Source: an uncultured Acholeplasmatales bacterium (GTDB lineage Bacteria > Bacillota_I > Bacilli_A > Acholeplasmatales > UBA5453). Taken from it: DNA of 36,308 nt. Both the position numbers and the translations under genes were made by a program. Positions 1 to 6,505 of the stretch are shown in pieces (position 1 is the first letter of the stretch; each line of letters opens with the position of its first letter). The stretch spans positions 1 through 36,308 of the forward strand of contig CAKMJY010000132.1 of assembly GCA_927433595.1 (NCBI GenBank), read 5' to 3'. The notes beneath the pieces are model-generated. The model was not told where the DNA came from and did no database searches. It saw only the letters and a list, made by a program, of their open reading frames with translations.

Positions 1-140
1 TTCCGGCCTCGGCCGACGACGTCTGGCACCTGGTCGGCGGCTTCAACTCGTTGCCCGATTGGCTGCCCCTGATTGCCAAGAGCGAACCGGGCGAAGGTGG
101 GCGTGTGCGTCATCTGCAAACCGTGGATGGCGCGGTGGTG
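1..140 (+). other. Fragment of a GC-rich (Pseudomonas-like) SRPBCC-family protein; foreign to the rest of the contig
   Basis: Frame 3 reads PASADDVWHLVGGFNSLPDWLPLIAKSEPGEGGRVRHLQTVDGAVV, typical SRPBCC/polyketide-cyclase N-terminal region; GC content far above the remainder of the window. Confidence 0.6.
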
Positions 141-170
141 ACAATGCCGGTGGTCAGCGATACCCCCAGC

Positions 171-410
171 AGCAGATGGAACGCCAGGGCGCAGCCAAGG
201 ACTTCGGCCAGGTCGGTGGCGATGATCGAGATTTCCGCCAAGACCCATTGCGTGCGCGCTGAACGCCGGCTGTAGCGTTCGCGGCACAGCTGCGCCAGGT
301 CCTTGCCGGTGGCAATGCCCAGCCGCGAACACAGGCACTGCACCGCCATCCCCGCCAGGCTGGCGAGCAACACCACGAACAACAGGTTGTAGCCATAGCG
401 CGACCCGGCC
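171..410 (-). repeat. mntH: Left arm of 240-bp inverted repeat; fragment of mntH/NRAMP-type Mn transporter (minus orientation)
   Basis: Minus-frame peptide SRYGYNLLFVVLLASLAGMAVQCLCSRLGIATGKDLAQLCRERYSRRSARTQWVLAEISIIATDLAEVLGCALAFHLL; mirror of 469-708 with several substitutions. Confidence 0.75.
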
Positions 411-468
411 CCGGCCTGCTGATTTCCATCGGCTACATGTACCCCGGCAAATGGGCCACGGCCATCGA

Positions 469-708
469 GGCCGGGTCGCGTTATGGCTACAGCCTGTTGT
501 TCGTGGTGTTGCTCGCCAGCCTGGCGGGGATGGCGGTGCAGTGCCTGTGTTCACGGCTGGGCATCGCCACCGGCAAGGACTTGGCGCAGTTGTGCCGCGA
601 ACGCTACAGCCAGCGCTCCGCGCGCACGCAATGGGTGCTGGCGGAAATTTCGATCATCGCCACCGACCTGGCCGAAGTCCTTGGCTGCGCCCTGGCGTTC
701 CACCTGCT
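469..708 (+). repeat. mntH: Right arm of 240-bp inverted repeat; mntH/NRAMP fragment (plus orientation, reads from GPGLLISIGYMYPGKWATAIEAGSRYGYSLL)
   Basis: Plus ORF 437..727 repeats the peptide of the minus ORF 110..382 almost exactly. Confidence 0.75.
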
Positions 709-1523
709 TCAGTTGATGGAAATTTAGAAGTTACTTCATCACTACCATCGTGAATAAAGTTTGCAGGAAAACGGCCGTTGAAAGTTTTACCATCATAATC
801 ACTATCAAATGAAGCGTTAAATGTCCCTTTTTGTGGTGTTGCTGGGTCTAAAAATCTTTCTTCTTCTCCAACCCTACACTCATCGATATTGATTGCACCA
901 ACACCGTATTTTAAGACGTTTTGTGCAACTGTGCCTTTAAGTGGTTTTCTTGCTACGATAATTGGTTCATACGCTGGTTTAAGTGCTGTCCCCCAACCTT
1001 GCCATTGTTTAGCTTCTTCGGTTGAGGGTTCAAATTTTTTTCTATAATAAGTTCTATCTTCACCCAAAATGCCGTTATTTTTTCCTTTTAATGTGTAAGG
1101 TTCTCCATCACCATCTTGTTCAACTTGCCTTAATGATTTTGAATGTGAATTACCTTTTAATAGTGTTGCTTCTAATGCTTTACTTATATCATGTGATTTA
1201 GGAAATCCACTTCCATAAACCCACATAATGACATCTCTAATTTCAAACCCAGCGTCCTCAATAGCAACTGCAATACGATGAAATGTCCGTGAACCACCAA
1301 ATGCTAATAGATATCCACCTGGCTTTAATACTTCATAGCACTTGTCCCATGTTTCTTTTTGAAATGCGATACCGCTTCTGTCCCAACCCTTATTCATAAA
1401 GTTAAGTTCATACGGTGGGTCTGTAACTACGCTGTCAATGGTATTTGGTTCAATCACTTCTAAAAGATTTAACATTGAACCTTGATATATTTTGTAGTGA
1501 TCGTTTGAAATGTATTGATTCAT
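709..1523 (-). CDS. DNA (adenine/cytosine-N4) methyltransferase, phage type; 3' end truncated by chimeric junction
   Basis: DPPYELNFMNKGWD catalytic motif, SAM motif LLAFGGSRTFHRI, C-terminal NFIHDGSDEVTSKFPSTEAGG; the ORF tail (TPGRSQGLRPGRWR) runs into GC-rich foreign DNA. Confidence 0.85.
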
Positions 1524-2347
1524 GTTCGTGTACCTATGTCATAATTGATAAATAGTACTTCTCTTGATTGCTGTATAGAAGCAATATTAATTACTCTCTT
1601 AGTGTCTTTTACAATCACTTTAAAGAAGTACTTGTATATTTCATTTGAAGTCTTATTATCGACATCTGAGATTGCTACATCGATGTTTAATGATTTGAGA
1701 TAATCAGCTAGTGCTTGATTACTGAACTCATCTTTTGTGTAGCGTTGACTGTTGCAGTAAGGCGGATCGTTATAAATGAATGATTGCTGTGAATCTTCGC
1801 CCATCATTTCAAGTGTTAGATTGATGAAATGTCTATAATCCATGCAATGAAACTCAACGTTTTGAATTAAATTGCTTATTTGGCGTATTTCATTTTCATT
1901 GAATGTGATTTTTTCTTTATAACCAAAAGGAACGTTATACTCACCTTTTTTGTTTTCACGATACAAACCGTTAAAACCAGTTTTCATTAGAATCCAAAAG
2001 TATTCCCATTGGCGCTTATTTCGGTTATATTCTTTCTTATATACGTTGTAATAGAATTGCTTTTTCAAATCCATAGATTTCAGATTATTATAGTGTTCTT
2101 TGTAGTGATTAAGTCTAGATATCACACTGAATGGATGGTCTTTAATTGCTTTATAGAACTCTATGATTGCAACGTTGATGTCATTCACGATGTATCTTTT
2201 GTATTTGCGGTCTTGAATCAATCTAAATAGAACTACGCCACTTCCTAGAAATGGTTCAATGTATGTATCGGAGTCTTTAAAATACTTAAATAACTCACTA
2301 GTAATTTTGGCTTTTGATCCAGCCCATCGAAAAGGCGCTTTAATCAT
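1520..2347 (-). CDS. dam: Dam-family DNA adenine methyltransferase
   Basis: PFRWAGSKAK...YIEPFLGSGVVLF...YNDPPYCNSQRYTKDEFSNQALADYL; start chosen at MIKAPFRWAG rather than the longer track ORF. Confidence 0.88.
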   Translation of the reverse strand: MIKAPFRWAGSKAKITSELFKYFKDSDTYIEPFLGSGVVLFRLIQDRKYKRYIVNDINVAIIEFYKAIKDHPFSVISRLNHYKEHYNNLKSMDLKKQFYYNVYKKEYNRNKRQWEYFWILMKTGFNGLYRENKKGEYNVPFGYKEKITFNENEIRQISNLIQNVEFHCMDYRHFINLTLEMMGEDSQQSFIYNDPPYCNSQRYTKDEFSNQALADYLKSLNIDVAISDVDNKTSNEIYKYFFKVIVKDTKRVINIASIQQSREVLFINYDIGTRT

Positions 2348-2579
2348 TGTACAAATCCTCATAATCGGACATTGATTCTTCAATGTTTTCAAAGAACTTA
2401 TTAAAACGTTCTTCATCTTCTGGAGTGATATCTTTTAGTTCAGGTACCACTTGTACAAATTCAATTTCAGCATCTTCTAAGCAGTGCTGTTCTTCTATTA
2501 GTTGTTGAGCTGCTTCAAGTGATTCAGCTTCTACTTCTTCATAAGTTGTTCTGATAACTTTAAATTCAAATGTTGGCAT
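2340..2579 (-). CDS. Small highly acidic protein, possibly DpnD/PcfM-like
   Basis: 79 aa, very Asp/Glu-rich; MPTFEFKVIRTTYEEVEAESLEAAQQLIEE pattern; 8-bp overlap with dam. Confidence 0.6.
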   Translation of the reverse strand: MPTFEFKVIRTTYEEVEAESLEAAQQLIEEQHCLEDAEIEFVQVVPELKDITPEDEERFNKFFENIEESMSDYEDLYND

Positions 2580-2580
2580 G

Positions 2581-3006
2581 TTATCTCACCTCGAATGCTA
2601 GTTCAGTTTGTTGTTTAACGCTTAATGCGTTAGATTCATTATGTTTTGGTCGATTTGAGCCACTTTTAAACGAAACTTGATAAAGTGCTAGTGATATATA
2701 ATCAGAAGGCTTTAAAAGGTATTTATTGCACCATGCTTTGAACTGTGAGAAGTCATTATTTGCTTCTTTATATACAAAGTACTTAATCATTTCATCTGTA
2801 CTATCAAAATCAATAGATGCAAATGATGAACCATCGATTATGATTGCAAGTATTCTTGAATCATTCAAAGTGAAATATAGACCATTTTTTCTTTGATGAA
2901 CTAGTCTTGGAATATGTTCTGCTTCTACGTAGATGCAGATTGTTTGCTCATTAACTCTTAAACCCCATGTGTAAGGTTCTTTTGTTACTTCAATAAAGTC
3001 TGTCAT
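2581..3006 (-). CDS. Hypothetical protein
   Basis: ORF 2581..3036; internal ATG at 3006 preceded by AAGGAAGG ribosome-binding site. Confidence 0.6.
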   Translation of the reverse strand: MTDFIEVTKEPYTWGLRVNEQTICIYVEAEHIPRLVHQRKNGLYFTLNDSRILAIIIDGSSFASIDFDSTDEMIKYFVYKEANNDFSQFKAWCNKYLLKPSDYISLALYQVSFKSGSNRPKHNESNALSVKQQTELAFEVR

Positions 3007-3050
3007 GTTAAGTCCTTCCTTGTGAGTATTAATCACATTATCAAATTTTA

Positions 3051-3275
3051 TTAACGTTTTTGTGCATTATTTTCACATTGCTTTTCAAAAAAAATAGTGA
3101 TACTAGAATTTGTTAATCTTGAAATTCGGTCAAGTTCCTTAATTGAAAATTGTCTTTTCCCATTAATCTTAGAATTAAACGATTCCCTAGAAATACCAAT
3201 TTCTTTAGCTGCTTGTTCCTGAGTAATTTTCATGAACGATAGTTTTGATCTGATTACATTCAAGTTTACTAGCAT
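3051..3275 (-). CDS. Small Cro/XRE-type helix-turn-helix regulator
   Basis: ITQEQAAKEIGISRESFNSKINGKRQFSIKELDRISRLTN HTH; divergent from repressor at 3439. Confidence 0.75.
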   Translation of the reverse strand: MLVNLNVIRSKLSFMKITQEQAAKEIGISRESFNSKINGKRQFSIKELDRISRLTNSSITIFFEKQCENNAQKR

Positions 3276-3301
3276 ATCAACCCCTCCTTTTTTTGTGCAT
3301 A

Positions 3302-3390
3302 TTTTTCACATCTCACATATATAATAACCACAATGTGAAATAATGTCAATAAAAAATTGAAATATTTTCACATTATCATTTGAAATGTGC
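3302..3390. promoter_or_regulatory. Divergent promoter/operator region with repeated TTTCACATT / AATGTGAAA half-sites
   Basis: Half-sites at ~3303-3310, 3332-3340, 3365-3374 and 3383-3389 between two divergent HTH genes. Confidence 0.5.
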
Positions 3391-3438
3391 GTTATTTGCT
3401 ATAAAGATGTAAAATATAAGAGATGTGGAGGTAATAAA

Positions 3439-4008
3439 TTGAACAACTTGAGAAAACTGAGGAAAGAACGCAAACTTAATCAAGTGGAACTATCTGAAAT
3501 TGTTAATATAGATAGAAGTACCATATCCAGAATTGAATCTGGAAAATCTAGTTTTACTCAAGAACATCTTGAGGTTTTTTCAAATTATTTCAATGTATCA
3601 ATAGATTACCTACTAGGAAAGAAAGAAAAAGTTATATCAAATGCTATCCGAGCTGAAAAAATCCCAGTTTACTCAAAAATATATGGAGGAAGTTATATTT
3701 TGAGAGAAGATTGTTTTGTTGGATATCAGGTTGCACCTGCCAGTGAAGATTTAACAGACTGTATTTATTTAGTATCAGATAAAGACTACAAGAATGAAGG
3801 TATCTTTAAAGATGATCTATTGATGGTTAGATTAAACACTGCTGTTGCACCAGGTGTTCATGTGTGTGCGAACGACAATGAACCTGGGGGAGTTTATAGA
3901 ATCGTTGAATTAAACAAAGAATGGATTTTACTAGCTGACAATATGCCAAGCAAATTGGATAAACAAGTCCTTGGCCAAGTTTTAATGGTATCAAGAATAA
4001 TTAAATAG
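3439..4008 (+). CDS. CI-like phage repressor: XRE HTH plus S24/LexA-like C-terminal domain
   Basis: LRKLRKERKLNQVELSEIVNIDRSTISRIESGKSSFTQEHLEVFSNYFNVSIDYLLGKK; C-terminal S24-like fold. Likely TTG start at 3439 behind GGAGGT. Confidence 0.8.
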   Translation: MNNLRKLRKERKLNQVELSEIVNIDRSTISRIESGKSSFTQEHLEVFSNYFNVSIDYLLGKKEKVISNAIRAEKIPVYSKIYGGSYILREDCFVGYQVAPASEDLTDCIYLVSDKDYKNEGIFKDDLLMVRLNTAVAPGVHVCANDNEPGGVYRIVELNKEWILLADNMPSKLDKQVLGQVLMVSRIIK

Positions 4009-4183
4009 AAATCAAAAAGAGTGAATGTGGGAGATATTCACTTAGATTTCGAGTGTTCGTATGAATAAAAGAACAAACATTAATCGGGGGAGTAGTGTTT
4101 GATCAACTATGTCTTTTTTAAGATATTTTTTTGGTCATTCTGCGCTTCTTTTTTTATTGGAGTGCATAAATATAGGAGGATTT

Positions 4184-4564
4184 ATGAGGAAAAGTATTGT
4201 TTTTTTGGTTTTACTGTTGAGTCTGTATACTTTATCAGGATGCGCCTTTAACACTAGTAGTCCGTTCGAAGATTTACCTTTGGAACGAGATATTAGTAGT
4301 TCTGATATTACATGGCTAACAGCATCACAAGGTGGTTCAAGTGTTACGTTAAATTTTACAGCAAATTCTAAGATTAAAGACATCACTATTCAAGTAACAT
4401 TCTTAGATAAAAATGATAACGTTGTTACTACCAATACTAAATCGATGTCTAGTTTGGTTAGTGGTGAAACTTATTCATTGAAATTTGGTATAGATTTTTT
4501 TGAAATGTTATCAGTATCAAAATACACGTACAAGATTTTATCTGGTACAGTCGATTTAACTTAG
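4184..4564 (+). CDS. Small predicted lipoprotein
   Basis: Signal MRKSIVFLVLLLSLYTLSGC with lipobox LSGC; RBS AGGAGG upstream of the 4184 ATG. Confidence 0.75.
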   Translation: MRKSIVFLVLLLSLYTLSGCAFNTSSPFEDLPLERDISSSDITWLTASQGGSSVTLNFTANSKIKDITIQVTFLDKNDNVVTTNTKSMSSLVSGETYSLKFGIDFFEMLSVSKYTYKILSGTVDLT

Positions 4565-4572
4565 GAGGATTT

Positions 4573-4830
4573 ATGGATAAAGTAATTAGAACCATTATTG
4601 TTGGGTTTATTTTTGCAACACATTTTATCGCTTTAGTCATGTCATTTTATCTGCAAGTTATTTATTCTTCACTTTTTAGAATCGAGGTTGAACTAAGTAA
4701 TTATAGTTTAATAGGTAATAACGATCCATTTCTATTTTTTGTCTTTGCTGGATACCTATCAATTGTAGTCTTATTCAGCAGCGTGTACTTGTTCGTTGCG
4801 TTTTTTCCAACTAAGTCAACCAAAAAGTGA
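4573..4830 (+). CDS. Small predicted membrane protein (two transmembrane segments)
   Basis: 85 aa, two hydrophobic stretches; RBS AGGAGGATTTATG identical to that of the preceding gene. Confidence 0.6.
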   Translation: MDKVIRTIIVGFIFATHFIALVMSFYLQVIYSSLFRIEVELSNYSLIGNNDPFLFFVFAGYLSIVVLFSSVYLFVAFFPTKSTKK

Positions 4831-4859
4831 GTAAAAATTGAACATTTAGTGAATATTTC

Positions 4860-4888
4860 TTGCAATGATAAAAGTATCATGATAGAAT
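4860..4888 (+). promoter_or_regulatory. Sigma-A type promoter for type III antitoxin RNA
   Basis: TTGCAA (4860-4865), 17-bp spacer, TAGAAT (4883-4888); start predicted ~4895, immediately before the repeats. Confidence 0.65.
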
Positions 4889-4894
4889 ACAGGT

Positions 4895-5040
4895 GTAGTA
4901 AGTCATCTATGAATGATAAAGTCTGAGGGTAAGACTGAATAAATAAGTCCCGATTGATGATACAGTCTGAGGGTAAGACTGAATAAATAAGTCCCAATAG
5001 ATGACAATTGACCCTGCTATATTGCAGGGTTTTATTTTAG
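4895..5040 (+). ncRNA. Type III toxin-antitoxin antitoxin RNA precursor (tandem pseudoknot repeats)
   Basis: 31-nt core GTCTGAGGGTAAGACTGAATAAATAAGTCCC exactly repeated at 4921-4951 and 4965-4995 (period 44) with partial flanking units, between promoter and terminator, upstream of toxin ORF. Confidence 0.8.
5011..5038 (+). terminator. Rho-independent terminator between antitoxin RNA and toxin
   Basis: ACCCTGC-tatatt-GCAGGGT followed by TTTATTTT. Confidence 0.85.
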
Positions 5041-5048
5041 GTGAAAAT

Positions 5049-5498
5049 ATGAAATATGATCTGAAACTATTAAGCGCTTCTTTTTACAACAAATATCCTA
5101 GTGATACTTATCCAGACATACTCTTAAAAGATTTACGGCCATATATTGTTATTGTTGTAAAAATAGAAGATTATAACTGGGCTATACCATTACGTTCTCA
5201 TGTTAAACATAATTATTGCTATCGTTTAAAAGGATCCGGAAGATCTAGTGATTCTGCACTCGACTTCACAAAGGCTGTAATCATCAACGTATCATCAGAC
5301 ATTGAAGGTGAACCTGTTATCGATAATAATGAGTATATAGATATTGATTCTTCAATTGAGTTCATCATAACTAAGTTCAGCACATTCATAGCTAACTATA
5401 TTAAGATGTGTAATGACAGCGAATATAATCCTTATGCGTTTGAACGTATAGAGAACTACGGTACATTAAAGTATTTCAAGAGTTTACTGATTCACTAG
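5049..5498 (+). CDS. Type III toxin-antitoxin toxin, CptN/TenpN/ToxN/AbiQ-like endoribonuclease
   Basis: MKYDLKLLSASFYNKYPSDTYPDILLKDLRPYIVIVVKIEDYNWAIPLRSHVKHNYCY...SALDFTKAVII (RPY, IPLRS..KH, LDF-KAVII signatures); true ATG at 5049 behind AGGTGA; track start 5001 lies in the antitoxin/terminator. Confidence 0.8.
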   Translation: MKYDLKLLSASFYNKYPSDTYPDILLKDLRPYIVIVVKIEDYNWAIPLRSHVKHNYCYRLKGSGRSSDSALDFTKAVIINVSSDIEGEPVIDNNEYIDIDSSIEFIITKFSTFIANYIKMCNDSEYNPYAFERIENYGTLKYFKSLLIH

Positions 5499-5562
5499 CC
5501 CTTTTAATGGCAACCTTTAAATGATAGAATATATGTTAATGATGGAGCAATGCTCCTAGACT

Positions 5563-5590
5563 AAGGCGGACATTACCGCCTTTTTATTTT
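5563..5590 (+). terminator. Rho-independent terminator
   Basis: AAGGCGG-acatta-CCGCCTT followed by TTTATTTT. Confidence 0.8.
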
Positions 5591-5774
5591 AGAAGGTTTT
5601 ACATCGATGAATACCACTAATTTTTATTGCACAAATATTACACATTTTGCACATAATATTAAACGAATGAAATGCAAATATGCCAAATTATGACATAAAA
5701 AGATAATAAAAAGCACACAAAACAAATAAAAGATAATGTTTTGCCATTCTCGCTGAGGGCACCATTACAAAAAC

Positions 5775-5803
5775 AACGGCTTAACAAAGCCGTTTTATTT
5801 TTT
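5775..5803 (+). terminator. Rho-independent terminator (no obvious upstream gene)
   Basis: AACGGC-ttaacaaa-GCCGTT followed by TTATTTTTTTT. Confidence 0.75.
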
Positions 5804-5926
5804 TTATTTGCATATTACACACATATTACACATAAATTGCACAAAAACTACTATTCACTCACAAGTTGTGGGTGTCTTTTTTATACTTTTTTTGATAATC
5901 TATTCATAATAAAGGTGGTGTTTTCC

Positions 5927-6475
5927 ATGATTTTTTTTCCTCAATACATAGAAACTAAGTACAAAACGACTTGTCTTTTTAGAAGTCCAGTTGATGAAGA
6001 TGCTAATGAAATGCTACAATTCATCAAAAAACTGTCAGCAGAAACAGATTATATTCTAACTTATCCAGAAGAAATCAGTTTTGATGAAGCAACTGAGTCA
6101 TCTCTTCTAAAAGCGATTAATCAATCACCAAATCAAGTGATGATCGTTGCCTTAGTGGATGGCGTCATTGCCGGTAACTGTCAAATCCGTTACAAAGATA
6201 AGCTTAAGAATCATCACCGAGCAGTCATTGCCATTGGTTTGTTAAAAGCCTACTGGGGATTAGGTATCGCAACTAAACTGTTTGAACTGATGATTGCACA
6301 TGCCAAAGAAAAAGGTATCATTCAACTTGAACTAGAAGTATTTGAAGGCAACAAACGCGCAATCAAACTCTACGAAAAAATGGGATTTAAAATTGTTGCA
6401 GAAATCCCAAATGCTATAAAATATAAAGACGGTCATTATGAAAAAGAGTTTTACATGGTTAAAGTACTATGCTAA
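5927..6475 (+). CDS. GNAT family N-acetyltransferase
   Basis: GLLKAYWGLGIATKLFELMIAHAKEKGIIQLELEVFEGNKRAIKLYEKMGFKIV; ATG at 5927 preceded by AAAGGTGG. Confidence 0.88.
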   Translation: MIFFPQYIETKYKTTCLFRSPVDEDANEMLQFIKKLSAETDYILTYPEEISFDEATESSLLKAINQSPNQVMIVALVDGVIAGNCQIRYKDKLKNHHRAVIAIGLLKAYWGLGIATKLFELMIAHAKEKGIIQLELEVFEGNKRAIKLYEKMGFKIVAEIPNAIKYKDGHYEKEFYMVKVLC

Positions 6476-6477
6476 TT

Positions 6478-6505
6478 TAAAGCACATTTTGTGCTTTTTA
6501 TTTTT
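6478..6505 (+). terminator. Rho-independent terminator
   Basis: AAAGCAC-atttt-GTGCTTT-TTATTTTT. Confidence 0.8.

Noticed and set aside
654-708. C-terminal extension of the methyltransferase (TPGRSQGLRPGRWR)
   Set aside because: Encoded by the foreign GC-rich side of the junction, not part of the natural protein.
51-753. Plus and minus ORFs in the first 750 bp (MPDWLP..., MEISRPG..., MGHGHRG..., MATACC...)
   Set aside because: They are out-of-frame readings or chimeric fusions in GC-rich contaminating DNA; only the SRPBCC and mntH frames make sense.
4921-4995. Possible CRISPR mini-array or generic tandem repeat
   Set aside because: Only two units with a 13-nt spacer that is itself partly conserved, no cas genes; promoter, terminator and toxin arrangement fit a type III antitoxin RNA much better.
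4135-4997. Minus-strand ORFs opposite the lipoprotein, membrane protein and antitoxin
   Set aside because: No RBS or domain, and they overlap better supported plus-strand features.
5745-5768. 3' end of a tRNA or tmRNA (…GAGGGCACCA)
   Set aside because: No T-loop TTCNANNC at the right distance, so a tRNA-like 3' end is not supported.
5741-5926. N-terminal extension of the GNAT ORF (MPFSLRAPLQKQRLNK...)
   Set aside because: Reads through a terminator hairpin; the ATG at 5927 has a good RBS and begins a normal GNAT domain.
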